Positions 52,098 through 64,000 of a stretch of 64,000 nt of DNA are shown piece by piece. The DNA is from Amycolatopsis sacchari (lineage in GTDB: Bacteria; Actinomycetota; Actinomycetes; Mycobacteriales; Pseudonocardiaceae). The notes under the pieces are model-generated. The model saw nothing but the letters and a program-made list of their open reading frames with translations. It was not told the origin of the DNA and made no database searches. Where the stretch lies: positions 124,001 through 188,000 of the forward strand of contig NZ_FORP01000006.1 of assembly GCF_900114035.1 (NCBI RefSeq), written 5' to 3'. Position 1 is the stretch's first letter; each line of letters begins with the position of its first letter. A program made the translations under genes and the position numbers.

Positions 52098-52439
52098 CCG
52101 CGCACTGCCCCCTGATCTCCGCCAGGCCGCGTTCGACCGCGGCCTCCTTGATCCGCGCGTGTTCGTTTCCATTGCGCGACGGGGGTTTTGGAGTGTTCAA
52201 GTAGGACAGTCGCCGCAGACGTCAGGCGGCCGTTGCGGGGCAACGGTTTCCGGCGCTGCTGTCCGCGACGGCGCCCTGCACGCCGGATCCGGCCGCGCTG
52301 CACCGAGTTTTCCCGCGGACGGCACGGGTACTCGAAGCGTGCGTTCGCCTGTGATCCCGGTAACGGGACCGCATCGAAAATAGATCTCCGTCCCTCACCG
52401 GAGTGAACTCCGCGGCCCTCCGCGTCTGAGGAAAGCCTG

Positions 52440-52740
52440 GGCACAAACCCACCCACAGTTGGGGAAGGTTGTGTGGACAACTGTGGATGGATGTGGACGG
52501 GCTGTGGGAAGCCGGGAGTTGTCCACGGACGCCCGAAACTGTCCACGGGGAGTACTCCCCAGCTGTCCACATCCCGCCGCGCCGTCGGACCTGCGACGAC
52601 ACCGGCTGTCCACACAATTCACAGCCCCTATTACTGTCACTGCCCTTGTTCTTCTCAAGAAGTTCTTGCAAAGCAAAAACAGGCGGCTGTGGATCTGGGG
52701 ACAAGCGGGGACGAGGCAGGACACTTGTCGACAAGTCGAT
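52440..52740. other. replication origin oriC
   Basis: The 849-base dnaA-dnaN gap holds a dense DnaA-box array. Boxes within about two mismatches of TTGTCCACA lie at 52472-52480 (perfect, minus strand), 52492-52500, 52519-52527, 52539-52547, 52563-52571, 52606-52614 and 52688-52696. An AT-richer stretch (about 52615-52680) with TTCTTCTCAAGAAG between box groups is the likely unwinding element. CTTGTCGACAAG (52724-52735) is a perfect palindrome. The left part (52098-52439) and right part (52741-52946) show no gene. Confidence 0.92.
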
Positions 52741-52946
52741 GGCCTGCCCCGAATGACGGCAGGCGGGGTCACGTTCTAACGTGGGTATCCACACCCAGGC
52801 CCGCAGGTCGTTGGCGACACCGGCTGCCGGGCTCCACCACACCGCGAGATCCCTGGTCACCGCGCTGCGTACCGCGCGTCCAGGGCCGTTTGTCGATCTT
52901 CTCGAGCCCCCAAGGGGGGTGGCTCGGCTGTCGAAAGGATGGGCGC

Positions 52947-54080
52947 ATGAAGATCCGCGTCGAGCGAGACGGGCTGGCCGACGCCGTCGCGTGGGTGGCA
53001 CGCAGCCTGCCGTCCCGGCCACCGGTACCGGTACTCGGCGGCGTCCTGCTCGACGCCGGATCCGACGGGTCCACCGACGCGCTCACCGTCTCCGGCTTCG
53101 ACTACGAGGTCTCCGCGACGGTGGGCGTCCCCGCGACGATCGCCGACGGCGGGCGGCTGCTCGTGTCGGGCCGGTTGCTCGCCGACATCACCAAGGCGCT
53201 GCCCGCACAGCCGGTCGAGATCTTCGTCGACGGCTCCCGCGCGTCCATCACGTGCGGCAACGCGCGCTTCTCCCTGCCGACCATGCCCGTCGAGGACTAC
53301 CCGGCGCTGCCGGCCCAGCCCGCGCTCGCCGGTGAGGTCGCCGGCGACGCCTTCGGCCAGGCCGTCACCCAGGTCGCCGTCGCCGCGGGCAAGGACGACA
53401 CGCTCCCCATGCTCACCGGCATGCGGCTGGAGATCTCCGGCACCACGCTCACCCTCGTCGCCACCGACCGCTTCCGGCTCGCGATGCGCGAGTTCACGTG
53501 GGAACCGGCCGAAGGTCTCGAGGACGCCGCGGTGCTCGTGCCCGCGCGGACGCTCGCCGAAGCCGCCAAGTCGCTCGGCGCGAGCGGGGCGAAGGTTTCG
53601 CTGAGCCTCGCCAGCGGTGAGGGCCTCCTCGGTCTCGCCGGCTCCGGCCGCTACACCACGACCCGCCTGCTCGACGCGGAGTTCCCGCCGTACCGCCAGC
53701 TGCTGCCCGCGCAGCACACCTCCCGCGCGGTGATCAACGTCGCCCCGCTGTCGGACGCGATCAAGCGCGTGTCCCTCGTCGCGGAGCGGGGTACCCAGGT
53801 GCGGCTGGAATTCGCGGACGGTTCACTGCGGTTGTCCGCGGGTGGTGACGACGAGGGCAGTGCCGAGGAAGAGCTGCCGGTGGACTACGAAGGCGAGCCG
53901 GTGACGATCGCGTTCAACCCGGGTTACCTGGTCGACGGCCTCGGCGCGCTGCACGCCGACCGGGCCGAGCTGACGTTCACCACCCCCAACCGTCCGGCTT
54001 TGATCAAGCCGGCAGACGAGCAGGGCCAGGTCGTTCCTGGTTACCTCTACCTGTTGATGCCGGTCCGCCTACCCGGCTGA
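52947..54080 (+). CDS. dnaN: DNA polymerase III beta clamp
   Basis: Ring-shaped sliding clamp, 377 residues, made of three similar domains. Recognisable stretches are [20 protein letters not shown] at the start, [11 protein letters not shown] in domain 2 with [12 protein letters not shown], and the C-terminal LMPVRLPG that forms the partner-binding pocket. ATG 52947 has AAAGGA upstream. Follows oriC and precedes gnd. Confidence 0.97.
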   Translation: MKIRVERDGLADAVAWVARSLPSRPPVPVLGGVLLDAGSDGSTDALTVSGFDYEVSATVGVPATIADGGRLLVSGRLLADITKALPAQPVEIFVDGSRASITCGNARFSLPTMPVEDYPALPAQPALAGEVAGDAFGQAVTQVAVAAGKDDTLPMLTGMRLEISGTTLTLVATDRFRLAMREFTWEPAEGLEDAAVLVPARTLAEAAKSLGASGAKVSLSLASGEGLLGLAGSGRYTTTRLLDAEFPPYRQLLPAQHTSRAVINVAPLSDAIKRVSLVAERGTQVRLEFADGSLRLSAGGDDEGSAEEELPVDYEGEPVTIAFNPGYLVDGLGALHADRAELTFTTPNRPALIKPADEQGQVVPGYLYLLMPVRLPG

Positions 54081-54110
54081 CCGGAAGCGAACGACAAAAG
54101 GGGATTTTCG

Positions 54111-55001
54111 ATGGTTCAGCTGGGACTCGTCGGCCTCGGCAAGATGGGCTTCAACATGCGCGAGCGGCTGCGCGCCGCCGGGCACGAGGTGGTGGGCTAC
54201 GACCGCAACCCCGAGGTGAGCGACTCGACCTCGCTCGCCGACATGGTGTCGAAGCTCGAGGCGCCGCGCATCGTGTGGATCATGGTGCCCGCGGGCGGCC
54301 CGACGCGCGACACGGTGGACGAGCTGGCGGGGCTGCTGTCCGACGGTGACCTGGTGATCGACGGCGGGAACTCGAAGTTCACCGACGACAAGCGCAACTC
54401 CGAGGTGCTCGCCGCCAAGAACATCGGCTACCTCGACTGCGGTGTCTCCGGTGGCGTGTGGGGCAAGGACAACGGGTACGGCCTGATGGTCGGCGGCCCC
54501 GCGGAGGACGTCGAGCGCGCGATGCCGATCTTCGACGCGCTGCGCCCGGAGGGGCCGCGCGAGGAGGGCTTCTCGCACGCGGGCTCGGTCGGCGCCGGCC
54601 ACTACGCGAAGATGATCCACAACGGCATCGAGTACGGCGTCATGCAGGCCTACGCCGAGGGCTTCGAGCTGATGGAAGCCGCGAAGGTCATCGACGACGT
54701 GCCCGCCGTCATCAAGGGCTGGCAGCGGGGCACCGTCGTCCGGTCCTGGCTGCTCGACCTGCTGGTCCGCGCGCTCGACGAGGACCCCGACCTCGACGAC
54801 CTCGAGGGTTACGTCGAGGACTCGGGCGAGGGCCGCTGGACGCTGGAGGAGGCCATCAACAACGCGGTGCCCGCCCCGGTGATCTCGGCCGCGCTGTTCG
54901 CCCGGTTCTCCTCCCGCCAGAAGGACTCCGCCGCGATGCGGGCCGTCGCCGCGCTGCGCAACCAGTTCGGCGGGCACTCCGTCAAGAAGGTCGGTCAGTA
55001 G
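54111..55001 (+). CDS. gnd: 6-phosphogluconate dehydrogenase, decarboxylating (short type)
   Basis: Oxidises 6-phosphogluconate to ribulose 5-phosphate in the pentose phosphate route. 296 residues, the short, tetrameric GntZ/YqeC-like class that usually uses NAD. Rossmann motif GLVGLGKMGFNM (about 5-16), DGGNSKFTDD, GVSGGVWGKDNGYGLMVGG and the catalytic GAGHYAKMIHNGIEYG (about 163-178) are present. Its place between dnaN and recF is a known actinobacterial arrangement. The gap to recF is 6 bases. Confidence 0.93.
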   Translation: MVQLGLVGLGKMGFNMRERLRAAGHEVVGYDRNPEVSDSTSLADMVSKLEAPRIVWIMVPAGGPTRDTVDELAGLLSDGDLVIDGGNSKFTDDKRNSEVLAAKNIGYLDCGVSGGVWGKDNGYGLMVGGPAEDVERAMPIFDALRPEGPREEGFSHAGSVGAGHYAKMIHNGIEYGVMQAYAEGFELMEAAKVIDDVPAVIKGWQRGTVVRSWLLDLLVRALDEDPDLDDLEGYVEDSGEGRWTLEEAINNAVPAPVISAALFARFSSRQKDSAAMRAVAALRNQFGGHSVKKVGQ

Positions 55002-55007
55002 GCGACC

Positions 55008-56162
55008 TTGTACCTCCGTCACCTCCAGGTCACCGACTTCCGTTCGTGGGAGCACGCCGACCTGCCGTTGACGCCGGGGCCGACCGTGCTGGTCGGCCCC
55101 AACGGCCGGGGCAAGACCAACCTGCTGGAGGCGATCGGTTACCTGGCGACGCTCGGTTCGCACCGCGTCGCCACGGACGCGCCGCTCGTCCGGCACGGCT
55201 GTGAGCGCGCCCTGGTGCGGGCGGCCGTGGTCAACGACGACCGCGAGCTGACCGTCGAACTCGAGATCACGCCGGGCAAGGCCAACCGCGCGCGGGTCAA
55301 CCGCGGTGCGGTCGGCAAGCCGCGCGACATCCTCGGCATCCTGCGCACGGTGCTGTTCTCCCCGGAGGACCTGGCGCTCGTGCGGGGTGACCCCGGTGAG
55401 CGGCGGCGCTTTCTGGACGAGCTGCTCGTGCAGCGCGCCCCGCGCTGGGCGGGGGTGCGCTCGGACTACGAACGTGTCCTGCGGCAGCGCAACGCTCTGC
55501 TGAAAACGGCCGGTAAGAGAAAAGGTGCGCGTGACGACCCGTACGCGCTGTCGACGCTCGAAGTGTGGGACAACCACCTCGCGACGGTCGGCGCGCAGTT
55601 GCTCGCCGCGCGGCTGGACCTCGTCGCCGACCTGGCGCCGCACACGTCGGCGGCGTACGCCGGGGTCGCACCCGACTCACGCCCGGCGAAGATCTCCTAC
55701 CGGTCGAGCCTGGGTGAGGCGTTGCCTGCGGGCTACGGCAGACCGGACGGGGAACGGGCGGATCCGGAGAAGCTGTCGGCCATCCTCGTCGAGGCGCTGG
55801 CCGAGGCGCGGCAGTCCGAGCTGGAACGCGGGGTGAGCCTGGTCGGCCCGCACCGCGACGAGCTGGAGCTGATCCTCGGTGAGGCACCGGCGAAGGGGTA
55901 CGCGAGCCACGGCGAGTCGTGGTCCTTCGCGCTCGCGCTGCGGTTGGGGTCGTACGAGCTGCTGCGCGCGGAGAACGGTGAACCCGTGTTGATGCTGGAC
56001 GACGTGTTCGCCGAGCTGGACCGCCGTCGCCGGGCGCGGCTCGCGGAGGTCGCGGCGGTCGCCGAACAGGTCCTGATCACCGCGGCGGTGGACGAGGACT
56101 TGCCCGAAGAGCTGACGGGCACGCGGTTCGCCGTCGCAGAGGGAGAGGTGCGCCGTGCCTGA
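55008..56162 (+). CDS. recF: recombination protein RecF
   Basis: ABC-type ATPase that loads RecA at gapped DNA, 384 residues. Walker [21 protein letters not shown] (about 29-48), the ABC signature-like region and Walker [15 protein letters not shown] (about 325-338) are clear. Starts with TTG 6 bases after gnd; the stop overlaps dciA by 8 bases. Confidence 0.95.
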   Translation: MYLRHLQVTDFRSWEHADLPLTPGPTVLVGPNGRGKTNLLEAIGYLATLGSHRVATDAPLVRHGCERALVRAAVVNDDRELTVELEITPGKANRARVNRGAVGKPRDILGILRTVLFSPEDLALVRGDPGERRRFLDELLVQRAPRWAGVRSDYERVLRQRNALLKTAGKRKGARDDPYALSTLEVWDNHLATVGAQLLAARLDLVADLAPHTSAAYAGVAPDSRPAKISYRSSLGEALPAGYGRPDGERADPEKLSAILVEALAEARQSELERGVSLVGPHRDELELILGEAPAKGYASHGESWSFALALRLGSYELLRAENGEPVLMLDDVFAELDRRRRARLAEVAAVAEQVLITAAVDEDLPEELTGTRFAVAEGEVRRA

Positions 56163-56883
56163 GGAACCCGACCAGGTACCCCGAGTGACCGGGGCCACAC
56201 AATTTACCCACCGATCTGGGGATAAGTCTGTGGATAGTGTGGATAACACGGTGAGCGCGTCATCGCCGCGGGTGAGCAAGCGGCCGAACGAGTCGGATTC
56301 GACAACCCGAGCGGGGGGTGAAGGGGCGGGAGACACCATATCCGCCACGGATCGTGACCCCGCACCCGGCCCCGTCACCGGCCGTGACCTGGCGAGGGAC
56401 GCGCTGGCGGCCGCCCGTGCGAAGGCCGAGGCCCGGGGTGTGGAACCGGGCAGGCGCAAACCCGTGAAGGCGAGCGAGCTCAACCAGAACCCCCGCCGGC
56501 GCCGCTGGTCCGGCCCCGGCGCCGACCCCCGCGACCCCCAGCCGCTCGGGCGCCTGATGAACCGGGTGGCCAGCGAACGAGGGTGGAACCAGCGGCTGAC
56601 GGACGGCCAGGTGTTCGGGCAGTGGGCCCGGCTCGTCGGCGAGGAGGTCGCCGAGCACGCCCAGCCGGTGTCCCTCAAGGACGGCGAACTCACCGTCCGC
56701 GCCAGCTCCACCGCGTGGGCCACCCAGCTCCGGCTGCTCCAGGGCCAGCTCCTCACGAAGATCGCCGCCGCGGTCGGGCACGGCGTGGTCAAGCGCATGC
56801 GCATCCACGGGCCCACCGCGCCCAGCTGGCGCAAGGGTCCCCGGCACATTTCCGGACGCGGTCCCCGGGACACGTACGGCTGA
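56155..56883 (+). CDS. DUF721/DciA family helicase-loader protein
   Basis: A 242-residue protein. The C-terminal half (about 125-242) is the DciA/DUF721 KH-like domain ([40 protein letters not shown]); DciA assists loading of DnaB in bacteria lacking DnaC. The N-terminal 120 residues are disordered, and their first codons contain two DnaA boxes. It is translationally coupled to recF. Ends before a stem-loop at 56917. Confidence 0.9.
   Translation: MPEEPDQVPRVTGATQFTHRSGDKSVDSVDNTVSASSPRVSKRPNESDSTTRAGGEGAGDTISATDRDPAPGPVTGRDLARDALAAARAKAEARGVEPGRRKPVKASELNQNPRRRRWSGPGADPRDPQPLGRLMNRVASERGWNQRLTDGQVFGQWARLVGEEVAEHAQPVSLKDGELTVRASSTAWATQLRLLQGQLLTKIAAAVGHGVVKRMRIHGPTAPSWRKGPRHISGRGPRDTYG
56229..56246 (+). 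promoter_or_regulatory. DnaA boxes inside dciA
   Basis: TGTGGATAG (56229-56237, one mismatch) and TGTGGATAA (56238-56246, perfect TTATCCACA on the minus strand) are adjacent, in the coding part for the variable linker. A GGGGATAAG follows the same pattern at 56218-56226. Confidence 0.55.
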
Positions 56884-56916
56884 GGCGCGAACGCGTCCTG
56901 ATGCCTCGGCATGACG

Positions 56917-56960
56917 CAGAGCCACCCCGGCACCCATCCGGGTTCGAGTTCGTGGCTCTG
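56917..56960 (+). terminator. nested stem-loop after dciA
   Basis: CAGAGCCAC (56917-56925) pairs with GTGGCTCTG (56952-56960), with an inner CCCGG (56926-56930)/CCGGG (56938-56942) stem. It lies 34 bases after the dciA stop and before the gyrB -10 TAGAAT (57009-57014). No U-run. Confidence 0.55.
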
Positions 56961-57049
56961 TGAGGAAATCAGGGGTGTCCTTGCCGCATGTGTGCGCGCC
57001 TGGCCAAGTAGAATGGACGAGGGAGCGGGGACCCCTTGGGCGAGACTGA

Positions 57050-59029
<1,980 letters not shown>

Positions 59030-59071
59030 CCGTCCCGCCGTCCAGCCCGAGTTTTTCACGAGAAGGATCCC

Positions 59072-61600
<2,529 letters not shown>

Positions 61601-61610
61601 GGATTATTGA

Positions 61611-62318
61611 GTGACTTCGCCCGAGAACTCCGAACAGCCCACGGTCGCCGCCGACAAGGCGTCCCCGCCCTGGCAGCGCTTGGGCAAGGACAGCGGCAAC
61701 GGCACGGCCGAAGGTCCGACGCAGTGGCTGCCGAAGGCCGGCCAGCAGGCGGAAGCGGCGGCGCCGGCCGCGCCTGCCGCGCCCGAGCGTCCGGTCGTCA
61801 GCGGCAGCGCGGCGCAGGGCCTGTTCGGGAACGCGGCCCAGCCGGCCGACGACCCGTTCGCGGGCCTGCGCACGCAGGAGACGGTGAACGTACCGGGCAC
61901 CCAGGGGAAGGGGCGGGGCACGCCGAGCGCGCTGCGCCGCCCCGGCCGCGGCCCGCGCCGGGCGAGCCTCCAGGTCAAGCGGTTCGACCCGTGGTCGGTG
62001 CTGAAGCTGTCGCTGGTGCTCGGCGTGGCGATGTTCTTCGTGTGGCTGGTTGCGGTCGGCGTGCTGTACACGGTGCTCGACGGCATGGGCGTGTGGGACA
62101 AGCTCAACGGCACCTACTCGTCCCTGGTCTCGGGTGACGGTGGCAACGCCCCGTCCGACCCGCTCATCAGCGCGGGGCGGGTGTTCGGCATAGCGGCCAT
62201 CCTCGGCGCGATCAACATCGTGCTGCTCTCGGCGCTGGCCACGGTGAGCGCGTTCATCTACAACGTGTCCGCCGACCTGGCCGGTGGCCTTGAGGTGACC
62301 CTGTCGGAAAGGGAGTAG
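61611..62318 (+). CDS. DUF3566 membrane protein
   Basis: A 235-residue protein. The N-terminal 120 residues are Ala/Pro-rich and disordered; the DUF3566 domain (about 120-230) has two membrane segments (VLGVAMFFVWLVAVGVLYTV and FGIAAILGAINIVLLSALAT) and the end FIYNVSADLAGGLEVTLSERE. Its place after gyrA and before tRNA-Ile is conserved in actinobacteria. GTG start 10 bases after the gyrA stop. Function unknown. Confidence 0.92.
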   Translation: MTSPENSEQPTVAADKASPPWQRLGKDSGNGTAEGPTQWLPKAGQQAEAAAPAAPAAPERPVVSGSAAQGLFGNAAQPADDPFAGLRTQETVNVPGTQGKGRGTPSALRRPGRGPRRASLQVKRFDPWSVLKLSLVLGVAMFFVWLVAVGVLYTVLDGMGVWDKLNGTYSSLVSGDGGNAPSDPLISAGRVFGIAAILGAINIVLLSALATVSAFIYNVSADLAGGLEVTLSERE

Positions 62319-62348
62319 AGGGCATCCTGTAGTCTTTTCCTCGTTCCC

Positions 62349-62423
62349 GGGGCCCATAGCTCAGGCGGTTAGAGCGCTTCGCTGATAACGAAGAGGTCGG
62401 AGGTTCAAGTCCTCCTGGGCCCA
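62349..62423 (+). tRNA. tRNA-Ile (GAT anticodon)
   Basis: Cloverleaf: acceptor GGGCCCA/TGGGCCC, D-arm GCTCAGGCGGTTAGAGC, anticodon stem CTTCG/CGAAG with loop CTGATAA (anticodon GAT), T-arm GGAGG-TTCAAGT-CCTCC. The sequence continues ACCA, so CCA is encoded. The usual actinobacterial tRNA-Ala partner does not follow; an integrase gene does. Confidence 0.97.
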
Positions 62424-62428
62424 CCACC

Positions 62429-62472
62429 ACCCCGGTAGCGCTGATCAGGCAAAACAGCGCCACCGGGGTTTT
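62429..62472 (+). terminator. hairpin with T-run after tRNA-Ile
   Basis: ACCCCGGT-A-GCGCTG pairs with CAGCGC-CA-CCGGGG and is followed by TTTT (62469-62472). It would end the DUF3566/tRNA transcript. It could belong to the element if the junction lies within the tRNA. Confidence 0.7.
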
Positions 62473-62496
62473 GTGGTCTTAGCGGACGTGCCGGAC

Positions 62497-62518
62497 TTGT
62501 GGCCAATGTTGTGGCCAA
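62497..62518. repeat. direct repeats between tRNA and integrase
   Basis: TTGTGGCCAA occurs at 62497-62506 and 62509-62518, 12 bases apart (about one helical turn). Such short spaced repeats near att resemble arm-type integrase sites. Confidence 0.5.
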
Positions 62519-62548
62519 ACGGCCCGTTATCCGCCTGGGAAGCGAGGC

Positions 62549-63919
62549 TCAGGCGGCTTCCAACGTGACCTCCATCGCATCCGCCCCGAAGCCTGGTGTG
62601 CCGAGGAACAGGTTGCTGATCTCCTGAGCTGCTGCCTGGTCAAGCTCCGGGATGTCCGCGGTGTAGAGGTCCAGGGTGAACGCGACCGTGGCGTGGCCCA
62701 GTCGAGAGCTGACGATCTTGGGGTGGACTCCAGCCCGCAGCGCCGTGGTGGCGTAGGTGTGCCTGAGTTCGTGCAGAGTCAGGTGCGGCAGGCCCAGTCG
62801 GTCGGCGATACGGGCCAGCCACTCGGTGATCGTGTCCGGGTAAATCGGCCGCCCGTCCTCCCAGCAGAACACCAGTCCGTGGTCCTGGTACGCGTCGGCC
62901 CACGTAGCCTTCTCAGCCTGGATCATCTCCACATGGGTGAGTAGGGCGGCCACTGTCGCCTTGTCCAGCGAGAGGCGACGACGGCTCCGGCGCGACTTGC
63001 CGAACCCCTGTCGAACCTTGCCGTTCGTGACCACCCTCGTCGCCTTCACCGCGAGCGCCCCGTTGTCGAGGTCCAGCCCGTCCAAGCGGAGGCCGGCGAC
63101 TTCCGAGCGGCGCATCCCGGTTGTGGCCAGCAGCAGCCACATCGCGTAGAGGCGGTCCGACTGGACGGCCGTGAGGAACCGTCGCAGTTCCGCCGGGGTC
63201 CAGGTCCGGTGACTTCGATTCTCCGGGGAAGGAGCCTTGACAGCCGCTACGGGATTGGTAGGCACGTATTTCCAGGTCACCGCATCGGCGAAGGCTGACC
63301 TGAGCATGATGTGGACCGAACGCACCGTCTTCTTGCTCAGGCCGTTCGTTGCGTCGGTCGGCGTGCGTCCGGCCCGGAACCTCCGCATCGCCTTGTAGGC
63401 CGCGTCGTGCGTCACGCCGACCTGCCGGGCTAGCTCCCGAGCGCTGATCTCATCACCGCGGCCAGTCACCTCCTGCCAGATCCTGAACATCTCTCCGTTC
63501 GTGTCGCGCCTCCTCCTGCCGCTGTTGAGCAGGTGCTCGTAGAGGGAGGCCACGGTGATCGCGTCGATGTCCTGGAGACGCTTCTTGCCGATCACCGGGA
63601 TGACGTACGCGCGAGCCAGCGTCTCGTAGTTGTTCGCCGTCGTCGGTGATCCGATGCTGGTGCGCATCTTCGGGAACCACTCCTCGAAGAATTGGGTGAC
63701 TGTCCGCTTCGACGGCTTGGTGAGCTGGCCCTCACGCAGCTTGGCCTGCGCCTCGGCCATCTTTTCCCACGCCTCGTCCTCGGACTCGAAGCCGCTTTTC
63801 CGGATCCGGTTCCGCTCACCGGTGAGCGGGTCTGCCGGACCGTCGAACGCGTACGCCCACTTGTTGCCGCGGCGGGTGACCGAGCCAGGGATACCGCGGC
63901 GCTTCCTCGTACGTGGCAT
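62549..63919 (-). CDS. tyrosine recombinase (integrase) with inserted helix-turn-helix
   Basis: Site-specific recombinase of the element, 456 residues. Arm-binding N terminus (about 1-65, SVTRRGNKWAYAFDGPAD), core-binding domain (about 70-235), catalytic domain with R270 (TTGMRRSEVAG), HELRH at 383-387, H409 (LGHA) and the nucleophile Y419 (LDLYT). Residues about 134-195 are unusual: an insertion within the core-binding domain contains an HTH-like ISARELARQVGVTHDAAYKA. ATG 63919 overlaps the stop of the upstream gene (TGATG). Confidence 0.92.
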   Translation of the reverse strand: MPRTRKRRGIPGSVTRRGNKWAYAFDGPADPLTGERNRIRKSGFESEDEAWEKMAEAQAKLREGQLTKPSKRTVTQFFEEWFPKMRTSIGSPTTANNYETLARAYVIPVIGKKRLQDIDAITVASLYEHLLNSGRRRRDTNGEMFRIWQEVTGRGDEISARELARQVGVTHDAAYKAMRRFRAGRTPTDATNGLSKKTVRSVHIMLRSAFADAVTWKYVPTNPVAAVKAPSPENRSHRTWTPAELRRFLTAVQSDRLYAMWLLLATTGMRRSEVAGLRLDGLDLDNGALAVKATRVVTNGKVRQGFGKSRRSRRRLSLDKATVAALLTHVEMIQAEKATWADAYQDHGLVFCWEDGRPIYPDTITEWLARIADRLGLPHLTLHELRHTYATTALRAGVHPKIVSSRLGHATVAFTLDLYTADIPELDQAAAQEISNLFLGTPGFGADAMEVTLEAA

Positions 63920-64000
63920 CAGGCGGCCTCCGTGCCAATCGCGGACAGCTCGGACTCGTCGACTTCGAGCAGTGCAGCGAGACCAGAGCGCAGAACGAAC
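63919..64000 (-). CDS. 3' end of a gene upstream of the integrase (possible excisionase)
   Basis: Only the last 26 codons are in the window: FVLRSGLAALLEVDESELSA then IGTEAA and TGA. The stop shares one base with the integrase ATG, so the two are coupled. Actinomycete elements often have a small excisionase gene in this place, but the visible piece has no diagnostic motif. Confidence 0.55.
   Translation of the reverse strand, partial: FVLRSGLAALLEVDESELSAIGTEAA

Larger units (their letters stand above)
62424..64000. mobile_element. end of an integrative element inserted at tRNA-Ile
   Basis: A tyrosine recombinase gene reads toward the 3' end of tRNA-Ile, a standard arrangement for actinomycete integrative elements that use a tRNA 3' end as attB. 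The likely att core is the tRNA T-arm/acceptor end. The other end is outside the window, so size and cargo are unknown. Confidence 0.75.

Noticed and set aside
52098-52439. Small genes between dnaA and oriC
   Set aside because: Frames there lack codon bias and ribosome-binding sites.

Overview
The window is chromosomal DNA around the replication origin of a very GC-rich actinobacterium. The gene order rpmH-dnaA-oriC-dnaN-gnd-recF-dciA-gyrB-gyrA is present. So is the mycobacterial-type block pcnA / nudix / DUF6049 / murJ / pseudokinase / sigM / anti-sigma / trxB / trxA / cwlM / GNAT / parB-parA / rsmG / jag / yidC / yidD / rnpA. A gnd gene between dnaN and recF, leaderless starts, DasR- and MerR-type sites and several surface-protein families point to Pseudonocardiaceae (Amycolatopsis or a close relative). 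That placement is inference; no 16S gene is in the window.

Layout. 1-4.7 kb: dnaB behind a cluster of DnaA-box-like 9-mers, a HEAT-repeat/MerR operon with a classical 19-bp-spacer promoter, and a DOPA-dioxygenase-type gene under a dyad operator. 4.7-9.8 kb: three secreted proteins read leftward, including a 998-residue protein built of about 14 tandem chaplin-like repeats, with long structured non-coding stretches between them. This is the least explained part of the window. 9.8-24.2 kb: an AI-2E-type transporter with a two-component pair, an ArsR-controlled MFS pump, PTS Enzyme I under a perfect DasR site with a ribokinase, a TetR gene behind a 13-bp inverted repeat, leuS, an SdpI-like protein with a Cys-rich tail, YqgE and another MFS carrier. 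24.2-27.2 kb: two tandem TNT-related proteins whose toxin fold lacks the expected catalytic Gln.

27.5-49.8 kb: the conserved origin-proximal block. murJ and its regulatory pseudokinase are separate genes here. A SigR/SigH-like promoter precedes trxBA. Three parS sites flank rsmG-parA. 49.8-62.4 kb: the replication initiation and gyrase block with oriC at about 52.44-52.74 kb, then DUF3566 and tRNA-Ile(GAT). 62.4-64 kb: the end of an integrative element inserted at the tRNA-Ile gene, with a tyrosine recombinase that carries an inserted helix-turn-helix.

Working together: parABS, DnaA/oriC, DciA, DnaB, DnaN, RecF and gyrase form the replication and segregation core. MurJ, the pseudokinase, CwlM and the SigM pair join it to peptidoglycan synthesis. 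TrxBA supplies thiol homeostasis. YidC, YidD, RnpA, RpmH and Jag form the membrane-insertion/RNA operon. No CRISPR array, insertion sequence or biosynthetic cluster was seen.
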